Source: an uncultured Rickettsiales bacterium | Lineage (GTDB): Bacteria > Pseudomonadota > Alphaproteobacteria > Rickettsiales > UBA1997 | DNA length: 22,086 nucleotides | Assembly (NCBI GenBank): GCA_934725005.1 | Contig: CAKVBE010000003.1 | Span: forward strand, 1-22,086 | Direction: 5' to 3' | In this document: piece after piece, positions 1 to 7,138 of the stretch | How the letters are laid out: each line of letters begins with the position of its first letter | How positions within the stretch are numbered: position 1 is the stretch's first letter | Position numbers and translations under genes: made by a program | Notes under the pieces: model-generated | What the model was told of the DNA's origin: nothing | Seen by the model: the letters and a program-made list of their open reading frames with translations, nothing else | Database searches by the model: none

Positions 1-211
1 CATCAAATTTATACATAGTGTGTAATAATTTTATCTGGAAAGTAAATACTCTTAATTTAAATTGCAATTTATTTTTTAAGTATAGTATGAAGTTGGACAA
101 TAGCTAAATACTTACCATTTAAATTTAATAGGAAGTTGAATACGTTTAAGCCATTATATTACATTAAATATATGTTTATTTATTTTGTTGTTCTTTATTA
201 TAGTTTGTTTA
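1..211. other. gene-free edge of the window
   Basis: AT-rich DNA downstream of ruvB with no ORF, tRNA or convincing terminator hairpin that I can see. Confidence 0.5.
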
Positions 212-1225
212 TTAGTCAAATTGAAAACTAGCCTGGTTTTTTTTTATACCTAAATGATTATAAGCTGTTGGTGTTAACATTCTGCCTCTGGGTGTTTTGT
301 TTATGAATCCTTGTTGTATTAAAAATGGTTCTATTGTATCTTCAATTGAGTCTCTTTCCTCAGAAAGACCTGAAGCTATGGTATCAATTCCTACTGGGCC
401 ACCGTCATAATTTTTTGCTATAAAATTTAAGTACTTTCTATCTAGAGAATCTAAGCCGATATAATCTATATCTAATTTACTAAGAGCTATATTAACAGAT
501 TCCTTATCTATTATTTTTTTATTTAGAACTATGGCAAAATCTCTAACTCTTTTTAAAAGTCGTATAGCAATTCTTGCCGTTCCTCTTGATCTTTTTGCTA
601 TTTCTAGACTTGCGCTATCTTCGATTTTTATATTTAGTAATTCACAGTCTCTTATTATTATGTTTTTTAATTCATCGTCATGATAGAAATCTAGTTTAAG
701 AGGAATACCAAACCTATCTCTTAACGGATTTGATAGTAAACCGATTCTTGTTGTTGCCCCAACTAATGTAAATTTAGGTAGATCTATTTTTATTGTCCTT
801 GCTGCTGGTCCTTCACCTATTATTATATCGAGTTTAAAATCCTCCATTGCCGAATATAAAACCTCTTCAACATTTACGTTCAATCTGTGTATCTCGTCTA
901 TAAATAGTACATCATTCTGTTGTAGATTTGTTAAAATTGCCGCTAAATCACCAGCTTTCGATAGTATTGGACCAGACGTACTTTTAAAACCTACGCCTAA
1001 TTCATTTGCTACAATATGAGACAATGTTGTTTTACCTAATCCTGGAGGACCATAAAATAAGACATGGTCAAGATTTTCGCCTCTGAGTTTTGCTGATTTT
1101 ATAAAAATGCTTATGTTTTCCTTAATATCTTTTTGACCTATAAAATCACTTAATAATGTTGGTCTTAATGTATTTTCCATTAATATATCAGAGTCTTTCT
1201 TATTTTTATTCTTTATAATGTCCAT
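212..1225 (-). CDS. ruvB: Holliday junction branch migration DNA helicase RuvB
   Basis: This is the ATPase motor that, as a hexameric ring with RuvA, drives branch migration of Holliday junctions during recombinational repair. The protein has 337 residues, normal for the family. It shows the Walker A motif GPPGLGKTT at residues 59-67, Walker B LFIDEIH at about 107-113, the sensor/arginine-finger segment [18 protein letters not shown], and a C-terminal winged-helix end with [18 protein letters not shown]. The first 20 residues are a lysine-rich lead before the usual [11 protein letters not shown] start of the AAA+ core. ruvA and ruvC are not beside it, unlike the common ruvCAB order. It is divergent from the tRNA-Leu/tig unit, with about 150 nt between. 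No frameshift or missing catalytic residue is visible, so the assignment is secure. Confidence 0.97.
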   Translation of the reverse strand: MDIIKNKNKKDSDILMENTLRPTLLSDFIGQKDIKENISIFIKSAKLRGENLDHVLFYGPPGLGKTTLSHIVANELGVGFKSTSGPILSKAGDLAAILTNLQQNDVLFIDEIHRLNVNVEEVLYSAMEDFKLDIIIGEGPAARTIKIDLPKFTLVGATTRIGLLSNPLRDRFGIPLKLDFYHDDELKNIIIRDCELLNIKIEDSASLEIAKRSRGTARIAIRLLKRVRDFAIVLNKKIIDKESVNIALSKLDIDYIGLDSLDRKYLNFIAKNYDGGPVGIDTIASGLSEERDSIEDTIEPFLIQQGFINKTPRGRMLTPTAYNHLGIKKNQASFQFD

Positions 1226-1311
1226 GAAATAAATAAAAACTGATTATTAATTGTACGATACACCGATTTTTTAAATTGTAAATAGAACATATAAATTATT
1301 TGCTTTTTTTA

Positions 1312-1339
1312 TTGATTTTAATAAAAGTTACAGTATATT
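1312..1339 (+). promoter_or_regulatory. candidate sigma-70 promoter for tRNA-Leu and tig
   Basis: TTGATT at 1312-1317 and TATATT at 1334-1339 are separated by 16 nt. Transcription would start about 30 nt before tRNA-Leu. The same TTGATT, 16 nt, TATxxT-like layout recurs at other starts in this window. A better -10 (TATACT, 1361-1366) lies closer to the tRNA but has no good -35. Confidence 0.4.
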
Positions 1340-1374
1340 ATTGTTAGTGTATGTAGTTTATATACTAGTGTTTA

Positions 1375-1459
1375 GCGGATATGGCGGAATTGGTAGACGC
1401 GCTAGACTTAGGATCTAGTGTCGAAAGACTTGAGAGTTCGAGTCTCTCTATCCGTACCA
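1375..1459 (+). tRNA. tRNA-Leu (anticodon UAG)
   Basis: An 85-nt class II tRNA with CCA encoded. The acceptor GCGGATA pairs with TATCCGT (first pair a G-U wobble), followed by discriminator A and CCA. The anticodon stem CTAGA/TCTAG encloses loop CTTAGGA, giving anticodon TAG for CUA codons. A long variable arm (GTGTCGAAAGACTT) and a T-arm with GTTCGAGTC are present. It lies 34 nt upstream of tig on the same strand, so it may be cotranscribed with it and released by processing. Confidence 0.95.
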
Positions 1460-1493
1460 TTTTAGATTTTTAGTAATCATAAAGATATTTAAG

Positions 1494-2798
1494 ATGTCTA
1501 TCGTAGAAAAGAAAATAATCAGTGAGAATAATTTAAAGTTAGAGCTTGAGGTTAGGATATCGGCTGAGGCAATAAGCCAAAAAAAAGAGCAAGAATTGAA
1601 TAGAGTCCAAAAGACTTATAAAATTGACGGTTTTAGACCAGGAAAAGTTCCTCTTGAACTTATAAAAGAGAAAGAAGGTACAGCTTTATTTTTGAGAAGT
1701 GGTGAATTACTCTTAAATCAAACTATTGATGAAATAGTGAACGAAAAAAACAAAAGACTAGCCACTCAACCTAATGTATCAATAAAAAAATTTGAAGAGG
1801 GAAATGATATAGAATTTAATTTGACATTGGAGTTTATTCCAGAAGTACCAAATATTGATTTTTCGTCGATTAAATTAAACAAATACACAATAGATTCCAC
1901 AGATAAAGATATTGAAGAATCAATTAATAAAATTCTGGATAACTACAAAGATTATATAGAACAGAATGGTGATTACTCTTCAAAAATGGGTGATAGAGTA
2001 AGAATAAATTATCTTGGTAAAGTTGATGGTGAGCCATTTGACGGTGGAAAGGCAGACAAGTATGATTTAGTACTTGGAAGCAACTCTTTTATAGATACAT
2101 TTGAGGAGCAATTAGTTGGTAAAAAAGCTGGTGATAAGGTTTTAGTTAAAGTGAAATTTCCAGAAAATTACCATCATAAAGCGTTAGCAGGAAAAGATGC
2201 TGAGTTTGAAACTGAAGTTATTAGCGTAAGTGTTGCTAAAGGACCTGAATTAACTGATGAATTTGTAAAAGATAAATTTTCCGTTGAAGATGTTGATGAA
2301 TTCAAGAGGGTTCTAAAAGACGAAATTGAGAAGAACTATGGAAATATTTCGAAGGAACATCTAAAAAATTGTTTATTAGAATATTTAAAAGATAATATAG
2401 AATTCGATTTGCCAGAAACTATTGTTAATAAACAATTTGAAAGTATATGGGAACAAAAGGAAAAGAATTTACTGGATGCAGAAAAGGATAAAGTTAAGGC
2501 TAAAACTATTGAAGAAGCAAGAAATTCTGTTAAGCTTGGCTTAATATTATCAAAGGTTGCCGAAGATAATAAAATTACTATAAATGAAAGAGAAATTACC
2601 AAGGCTATAACAGAAAGAGCGTTACAAATGCCAGGTTACGAAAAGTTTTTGATAGATTTTTATAAAAAAAACAAAAATGCAATGAATGAACTAAGGGCAA
2701 ATATTTTAGAAGCAAAAATAATTGATTCTATTTTAGAAAAGATAACTTTAACTGAAGTGAAAACTAATATAGACGATTTTAACAAGATTTATAAGTAA
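1494..2798 (+). CDS. tig: trigger factor, ribosome-associated chaperone and peptidyl-prolyl isomerase
   Basis: Trigger factor binds the ribosome at the exit tunnel and shields nascent chains. The protein has 434 residues, typical for the family. The N-terminal ribosome-binding domain includes the signature-like GFRPGKVPLELI (about residues 46-57). The central FKBP-type isomerase domain covers about 150-245 and starts at GDRVRINYLGKVDGEPFDGG. The C-terminal chaperone domain, helical and lysine-rich, runs to the end. The start is an ATG 34 nt after tRNA-Leu. A perfect 8-bp terminator hairpin follows 27 nt after the stop, so the transcript is probably tRNA-Leu plus tig only. In many proteobacteria clpP-clpX-lon follow tig, but they do not here. 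Confidence 0.97.
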   Translation: MSIVEKKIISENNLKLELEVRISAEAISQKKEQELNRVQKTYKIDGFRPGKVPLELIKEKEGTALFLRSGELLLNQTIDEIVNEKNKRLATQPNVSIKKFEEGNDIEFNLTLEFIPEVPNIDFSSIKLNKYTIDSTDKDIEESINKILDNYKDYIEQNGDYSSKMGDRVRINYLGKVDGEPFDGGKADKYDLVLGSNSFIDTFEEQLVGKKAGDKVLVKVKFPENYHHKALAGKDAEFETEVISVSVAKGPELTDEFVKDKFSVEDVDEFKRVLKDEIEKNYGNISKEHLKNCLLEYLKDNIEFDLPETIVNKQFESIWEQKEKNLLDAEKDKVKAKTIEEARNSVKLGLILSKVAEDNKITINEREITKAITERALQMPGYEKFLIDFYKKNKNAMNELRANILEAKIIDSILEKITLTEVKTNIDDFNKIYK

Positions 2799-2825
2799 TT
2801 TTTTTTAGTAAAATTGGTTAATATT

Positions 2826-2853
2826 GTGTTGGCCCTTTAAGCCAACACTTTTT
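2826..2853 (+). terminator. intrinsic terminator after tig
   Basis: A perfect 8-bp stem, GTGTTGGC (2826-2833) with GCCAACAC (2841-2848), has a 7-nt loop and is followed directly by TTTTT at 2849-2853. It is the clearest Rho-independent terminator in the window. Confidence 0.88.
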
Positions 2854-2944
2854 ATGTTTTTTAATGTTTATTTTTGGAATGAATATTTGTAATTATTAGT
2901 AATGTTTTATATTTTTTAAATAAATAGGTTAATTTACTTTTTTA

Positions 2945-4039
2945 GTGTTTACAAAATTATTTAGTTTTTTTATAGTTTACGTTTTGACGTTGATTAATTT
3001 TGCTTTTATTTTACTACCTTTTAGTCCGTTATTACTGTTCAACAACAAAGTCATTAATAGAAATTTTATTTCGGTTTTCTACTTGTTTATTTTTATAGCT
3101 AGTTTATTAATGCTAATCCTTTTAATCATGAATTATGTATTTGATGTTACTGTTAAAAAATGCAAAAAGATGCACATCAATTGTTATAATCATAAAGAAA
3201 AATTTAAAAAACTGCTTGCTGTATTTGATGATGAAAAAATTATTTTTAAGATAGACAATGTTTGTTTACTAATAGAAGATACAAGTATAATAAATGCCTA
3301 TGCTGTTGGTGGATTCAGAGAAAATTGTATAATTTTGACAACCGGAATCATGGAATTATGTAGAAAACATAGTAATAATGAAATTGAATACTATAGGTTA
3401 CTCTCTTGTGTAATTGGACATGAATTATCACATATAATAAATAAAGATTTTTTTCCAAGTTTGCTAATTACAATAAACGAAAAAGTAAATAAAGTAATGT
3501 CTTTTATTATTTTTATTGTATTAAACATCTTGTCAAAAATTGCTAGTTTTATCCCGGTTATTGGACCAATATTTTCTAATCTGTTTATAAGAACGTATTC
3601 TTTTGTAAAATATCTTATGGGTTTTTTCTATAATTTTATTTTTATACCAGTTTATCATTTTATTCAATTACAAATAAGCAAAAGTATAGAATATAGAGCT
3701 GATGAACAAGGAGCAAAGTATTGTGGCGGCTGTGCCATGAGTAAAGCTTTATCACTTCTTGGTAAAAATGGATTTTTTAGTATTTTTTCAACACATCCAA
3801 GAACTATATGCAGAATAAAAAAAGTAAGATTGGTTAAACAATGTAATGACTACATAGAACCCGTATGTTTTGCAAATGTATCAATAATATTTTCATTTTT
3901 AATGTTATTATACTTTATAATGATTTCATACAGGTCTTTAAACTTTACAGACTTTTACCTGCTTTGTGATTTATTGAGCTCTTTGATTAGAAAGGTAAAA
4001 TTGATGTACAATATGTATGTTGGATGGTTAATAAATTAA
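2945..4039 (+). CDS. HtpX-like M48 family membrane zinc metalloprotease
   Basis: A predicted integral inner-membrane zinc protease of 364 residues. The catalytic motif HELSH is at 159-163, and the third zinc ligand is expected at E249 in EYRAD (249-253), as in HtpX/M48 enzymes. FSTHPRTICRI near 281-291 matches the FSTHP segment of HtpX proteins. Hydrophobic segments lie at about 5-30 and 42-66 (N-terminal), 184-240 (after the catalytic motif) and 310-327 (C-terminal). A soluble stretch of about 70-155 carries a NAYAVGG motif, resembling the NAFATG motif of HtpX. The start is a GTG with no strong ribosome-binding site, so the exact N-terminus is uncertain. It lies 73 nt before the barrel-protein gene. 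A quality-control role for membrane proteins is inferred from the family; htpX itself is not claimed because the protein is divergent and longer. Confidence 0.85.
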   Translation: MFTKLFSFFIVYVLTLINFAFILLPFSPLLLFNNKVINRNFISVFYLFIFIASLLMLILLIMNYVFDVTVKKCKKMHINCYNHKEKFKKLLAVFDDEKIIFKIDNVCLLIEDTSIINAYAVGGFRENCIILTTGIMELCRKHSNNEIEYYRLLSCVIGHELSHIINKDFFPSLLITINEKVNKVMSFIIFIVLNILSKIASFIPVIGPIFSNLFIRTYSFVKYLMGFFYNFIFIPVYHFIQLQISKSIEYRADEQGAKYCGGCAMSKALSLLGKNGFFSIFSTHPRTICRIKKVRLVKQCNDYIEPVCFANVSIIFSFLMLLYFIMISYRSLNFTDFYLLCDLLSSLIRKVKLMYNMYVGWLIN

Positions 4040-4112
4040 TTGTTATTATTTTTATATTTAAATTGTTTTTAAAGTTAAAATAACCTATTGACTTATTGTT
4101 AATATTTCTTAA

Positions 4113-5990
4113 TTGCCTATACCGAATTTAATGACTTTTTATTGTATGGCGTATTATGGGAATGTGTTTTTTAGATTTAGTATAAAATTATTAAAATTCT
4201 TGTTTGTGACAGTTATTGTGATGTTGTTAATTTTAAAACGATCATTAGCTAGTAACATAGATGCTGTACACAATATAAACAGTAAACTATCAGATGAACA
4301 GCTTTATGAAGGTACCCTATATCATCTAGATATGAAAGAGATGGCCGATTTATCAGAAAAAAATAGATCTTTAGGATTAAAAAACTATAAAAGAGTAAAC
4401 GTTGGTGGACATTTTGTTACAAAATCTACTGATGATAAAAGCGTATTTGATTCTGTAACAAGAAGTAATGGTGCTAGTGCGCAGTATATAAATACATGTC
4501 TTTTAAACTCAACCGACAATTTTTTTTATTTAAATACAATTGGTACGGACAGTAACGACAATATTGTATATAGTGATTTTTCAAAAAAACTTCACAGTAG
4601 TAAGGATATAAGATTGTTCTATTATACGTTGGAATTATATGAGATTGGTAAATATAACAAAGTTACATATGAATATAATAATAATGAAGAGTCGTTAGAT
4701 GATCGTTTGAACGATTTTATAAACAATGTGATAATGACTAATGATAGTGATATTATTTTGAAAAATGGTGTAAGTGCAAATGACTACATAAAATCTTTTG
4801 AACAGCTTTTTATATCTTACGGACTGGATGATCCTAATAGGCCAATAACTCAAGATGAGTTTAAGGTATATATGTACAAATTGTTTACAGACATAAAAAA
4901 TGATCTAGGATTGGCTGGTGAATTTGATCCATCTGTTGATACTCCACATCTAGTTGATGTGCTAGGAAGCAATAGTTCTGATGAAATAGAATTAACTGAC
5001 GTCAAAGAAAAACTTCCAGAAATAGAAGATAATTTTGAAGATATTAATGATAATAGTGAAGATGATGTTAATGATAATAGTGAGGATAATAGTAGGGATA
5101 ATATTGATGATAATATTGATGAGAACAGTGAAAATGATACCGAGAAAAATAAGGATATTGTTAAAGTCATCGAAATTGGGGCTATAAAAAGTATCTATGA
5201 GATAACAAGGAAGACACCAAATAGTTTTTATTATTTAGATAATATAAAGCAAAAGGGATTATATGCTACATTAGATTATGCTAATGGTAAGAACTACATT
5301 AATAATGTGAATCTATCTGTTGGTTATGAATATAGCATGAATGATAGTAATATATTTTTTTATGGAACAAATTTCGGTGCAGAAAGTGCAGAATTGAAAT
5401 ATGGTGATAGAATTAAAACAGTGTATAGTCTAAGTACAATTGATTATGTGAAACTAGACACCAATGTGCTATCAATGGATTCGGGAATTTTTATTGAAGA
5501 TTTTTTTGATAAAAATGTAATGGATTCTTTCAAAAAATACAAAAACAATTACAAGATTGGTTATTTTATAGGATTGAATAAAAAGATGGGCAGTGATAAG
5601 AATTTTTTAAAAATTTCTTCAAGATTGTTTGATACTCGTGTAAAAGTAGGGGAGATGCGTTCCTTCATAAACGGTGAGTTCGATAATTCATTATTATACC
5701 GTAATTTATATGTGGAAAATGTAGTTGAATTGAATATAAAATATCTAGATAATCGTGATTTTAATTTTATTCCATCGATTAAATATATAGTTAATGCTAA
5801 TAACAAAAAAAAGACTACATACATAACGTTAAATAACGATAAAAATAATATAGAAATTAAAAATAAAGATGAATTTTATATATCATTAGTAAATAAAATG
5901 GCTATATTAAATAGTAGTATATTTGTAATTGGATTAGATTTGTCTAAAGTGAACTATGATCTGTATGTAAGATTTGCGAAAAACTTTTAA
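4113..5990 (+). CDS. putative secreted protein with autotransporter-like outer-membrane barrel
   Basis: I recognise no specific family. The reading frame has 625 codons and starts at TTG; ATG alternatives are at 4131 and 4146. A hydrophobic segment at about residues 25-41 followed by KRSLASN looks like a signal peptide. Residues 45-300 are a mixed passenger-like region. Residues 301-348 are an acidic D/N/S/E low-complexity linker. From about 352 to 625 the sequence alternates polar and hydrophobic residues (GLYATLDYANG, VNLSVGYEYS, FLKISSRLFDTRV, ELNIKYLDNRDFNFIPSIKY) and ends YDLYVRFAKNF. A C-terminal aromatic residue after alternating hydrophobics is the usual BAM recognition signal of outer-membrane barrels. 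That layout (signal, passenger, linker, terminal barrel of about 270 residues) is that of type Va autotransporters. A decayed inverted paralogue lies at 16843-18519. The function of the passenger is unknown. Confidence 0.62.
   Translation: MPIPNLMTFYCMAYYGNVFFRFSIKLLKFLFVTVIVMLLILKRSLASNIDAVHNINSKLSDEQLYEGTLYHLDMKEMADLSEKNRSLGLKNYKRVNVGGHFVTKSTDDKSVFDSVTRSNGASAQYINTCLLNSTDNFFYLNTIGTDSNDNIVYSDFSKKLHSSKDIRLFYYTLELYEIGKYNKVTYEYNNNEESLDDRLNDFINNVIMTNDSDIILKNGVSANDYIKSFEQLFISYGLDDPNRPITQDEFKVYMYKLFTDIKNDLGLAGEFDPSVDTPHLVDVLGSNSSDEIELTDVKEKLPEIEDNFEDINDNSEDDVNDNSEDNSRDNIDDNIDENSENDTEKNKDIVKVIEIGAIKSIYEITRKTPNSFYYLDNIKQKGLYATLDYANGKNYINNVNLSVGYEYSMNDSNIFFYGTNFGAESAELKYGDRIKTVYSLSTIDYVKLDTNVLSMDSGIFIEDFFDKNVMDSFKKYKNNYKIGYFIGLNKKMGSDKNFLKISSRLFDTRVKVGEMRSFINGEFDNSLLYRNLYVENVVELNIKYLDNRDFNFIPSIKYIVNANNKKKTTYITLNNDKNNIEIKNKDEFYISLVNKMAILNSSIFVIGLDLSKVNYDLYVRFAKNF
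5026..5156 (+). repeat. degenerate in-frame repeat coding an acidic Asp/Asn/Ser/Glu linker
   Basis: Short units resembling GATAATAGTGA(A/G)GAT recur imperfectly, coding runs such as DNSEDD, DNSEDN, DNIDDN and DENSEN. The tract separates the passenger-like region from the barrel region of the host gene. The corresponding stretch is missing from the decayed paralogue at 16843-18519, so the tract has expanded in one copy or been lost from the other. Confidence 0.7.
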
Positions 5991-6000
5991 TAAATTTTTA

Positions 6001-6027
6001 TTGATCTATAAAACAATAAGGTATTAT
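6001..6027 (+). promoter_or_regulatory. relict tRNA promoter in copy A
   Basis: TTGATC (6001-6006), 15 nt, then TATTAT (6022-6027). It lies between the barrel-gene stop and the tRNA remnant and aligns with TTGACT, 16 nt, TATTAT upstream of the working tRNA-Val on the other strand (16806-16833). Whether it is still active is unknown. Confidence 0.5.
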
Positions 6028-6041
6028 TAACAATGTTGGAC

Positions 6042-6133
6042 GGACGATTAGCTTAGTTGATTGATGTATCATCTGCCTGTTACGCAGAAGGTTGCGCGTT
6101 TAAGTTGTACAGCTTGCGCTATTTAGTTGTCCG
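6042..6133 (+). pseudogene. decayed chimeric tRNA: tRNA-Val 5' half joined to tRNA-Asp 3' half
   Basis: The first ~18 nt (GGACGATTAGCTTAGTTG) match tRNA-Val at 16715-16791 except for one C-to-T change. From the anticodon arm on (CTGCCTGTTACGCAGAAGGT) the sequence matches tRNA-Asp at 16637-16713. The simplest origin is deletion between the two tandem tRNAs through their shared D-arm/anticodon-arm sequence, followed by decay. The D-arm carries about 3 extra bases, the T-arm no longer pairs, and no CCA follows. The anticodon position now reads GTT, but with a broken T-arm I do not call it a working tRNA-Asn. Confidence 0.85.
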
Positions 6134-6422
6134 TCTGGTGCAACCTTTTCTTGTACATTTCATGTTGCTTTGTGTATAATAATGTATAATTGTTGTTCTT
6201 TTTAACTGTTTATTACGAAAGTAAAAAATAATTAAAAGAATTTATGAGTATACAAGGTACAAGATCTCTGAATTCAGTGCGCGCTGTTTACAAAATTTGA
6301 TTTTCTACCATCTGTTAAATTAGTTATTTAATCGTTATTTGAAAGCAATAGATTTAGTTCAGAGACTTAATACCTCGAGAAGAATTAAATTAAAAAATAA
6401 TAGTTTCAACAACTTTCAAGTA

Positions 6423-6471
6423 CCCTATCGCCAGCGGAGCTGGCACTTTCCCTCAAGGAGGGAAAGGATTT
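6423..6471 (+). repeat. palindromic interspersed repeat unit
   Basis: Two perfect back-to-back hairpins: GCCAGC-gga-GCTGGC (6430-6444) and CTTTCCCTC-aag-GAGGGAAAG (6446-6466). The unit begins CCCTATC and ends AAAGGATTT. Related units occur on the opposite strand at 21990-22061 and, shortened, at 21806-21847, so this is a dispersed repeat family in this genome. It is far richer in G+C than its surroundings. Confidence 0.8.
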
Positions 6472-6770
6472 AGTGAGAGTTTTTCTTAACTATTTGTGAT
6501 AAAAATATTTATTTTTTGTTAAAATTTGAGTCTGTATAAATAATTTTAACTAATTAAGCTGGTATTTATGAGTACCGGCTTAAATTATTTGAAAATTATA
6601 CTGACAATAGTGATGAAGTGGAATAATCCAACACTTCATGAAACTGTCATTCTTTACAAGGAATATATGATAAAATTATATTGAATAATAGTCATATTTA
6701 TTGTAAAATAATGTTAACAAAATTTGATTTTTTAGTATATATTGTTTAAACTCACTATTGGTTGGCAGTG

Positions 6771-6901
6771 TTTGGTCACACTAATAAACCAGTTTATTGC
6801 AATCAGATACGATTTTATGACTATGCCAGGAATCTATCTGAATAGTGTATGTCGATAGCATATTTAATAGGATAGACATTGCGTTTGTTGATGTGACCAA
6901 A
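6771..6901. ncRNA. candidate multi-helix structured element, family unknown
   Basis: A perfect 10-bp closing stem, TTTGGTCACA (6771-6780) with TGTGACCAAA (6892-6901), encloses three local pairings: AATAAA/TTTATT (6783-6798, loop CCAG), CAGATA/TATCTG (6804-6840) and ATGTC/GACAT (6849-6879). Short outer pairings (CAG 6766-6768 with CTG 6905-6907) extend the closing stem. It could be a structured RNA, a riboregulator of the ORF just downstream, or a small element with terminal inverted repeats. No known RNA family was recognised. Confidence 0.3.
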
Positions 6902-6910
6902 TTCCTGACA

Positions 6911-6932
6911 CCATTTATTGAATAATAAATGG
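6911..6932 (+). promoter_or_regulatory. perfect hairpin covering the start region of the 6929 ORF
   Basis: CCATTTATT (6911-6919), loop GAAT, AATAAATGG (6924-6932). The 3' arm contains the ATG at 6929. If that ORF is translated the hairpin would mask its start, or sit just upstream of the alternative ATG at 6938. Confidence 0.5.
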
Positions 6933-7138
6933 TCTCTATGAAAGGTAGTATTGTGTACTTTTATAACAAGAACTGTATTGATGATAACAATGAGAGTATT
7001 GTTGTAGTTACCGAAAACAACTCAGTATTTTTGAGATGTTTTGATAAATTGAATAATAATTATGTGAGTGTAAAGGTATCTGATTATAAAAATATTTTGA
7101 GAATTTTATCTATTCTTGGATACGATATTGTGGAATGA
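6929..7138 (+). CDS. small hypothetical protein
   Basis: A 69-residue ORF of unknown function. It has a mixed composition with beta-like segments (GSIVYFY, ESIVVVTENNSVFLRCF, YVSVKVSDY) and no signal peptide or membrane segment. An alternative ATG is at 6938. Its last 29 nt overlap, tail to tail, the end of the AtpI/AtpZ-like gene on the other strand. The ATG lies inside a perfect hairpin and no Shine-Dalgarno is evident, so it may be a chance ORF; the balanced amino-acid composition argues mildly for a real gene. Confidence 0.4.
   Translation: MVSMKGSIVYFYNKNCIDDNNESIVVVTENNSVFLRCFDKLNNNYVSVKVSDYKNILRILSILGYDIVE

Larger units (their letters stand above)
4113..6136 (+). repeat. copy A of an inverted segmental duplication (barrel gene plus tRNA locus)
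   Basis: Homologous, on the opposite strand, to 16623-18519. Matching landmarks in the same order are: the N-terminal coding start (TTG..CC.AAT...ATG), the ITQDEF..MYKLFTDIK coding stretch, the barrel region, the stop codon, a tRNA promoter, tRNA-Val 5' half, tRNA-Asp 3' half, and about 20 nt beyond the tRNA. This copy keeps the protein gene and has lost working tRNAs. Confidence 0.85.
5991..6928. other. 938-nt gene-free region with tRNA relict, repeat and hairpins
   Basis: No protein gene is visible. Besides the tRNA relict and the repeat unit it holds a hairpin at 6554-6583 (TTAAGCTGGTA/TACCGGCTTAA, with outer arms AAATAATTT/AAATTATTT), another at 6613-6639 (ATGAAGTG/CACTTCAT, flanked by TGACA/TGTCA), and a multi-helix element at 6771-6901. 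A good -10-like TATAAT is at 6175-6180. None of the hairpins is followed by a clean T-run, so I do not call them terminators. Confidence 0.6.

Noticed and set aside
4850..5170. A serine/leucine-rich minus-strand open frame of 106 codons.
   Set aside because: It is the antisense shadow of the acidic D/N/S/E repeat tract in the barrel-protein gene.
6042..6133. A functional tRNA-Asn(GUU), from the GTT anticodon.
   Set aside because: The T-arm does not pair, no CCA follows, the D-arm has extra bases, and both halves derive from tRNA-Val and tRNA-Asp.
6554..6583. Intrinsic terminator.
   Set aside because: The stem is strong but is followed by mixed A/T sequence without a T-run on either strand, and no gene ends nearby.
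5991..6928. Housekeeping RNA gene (tmRNA, RNase P RNA, 4.5S RNA or 6S RNA).
   Set aside because: I looked for the conserved cores of these RNAs and saw none; only unassigned hairpins are present.
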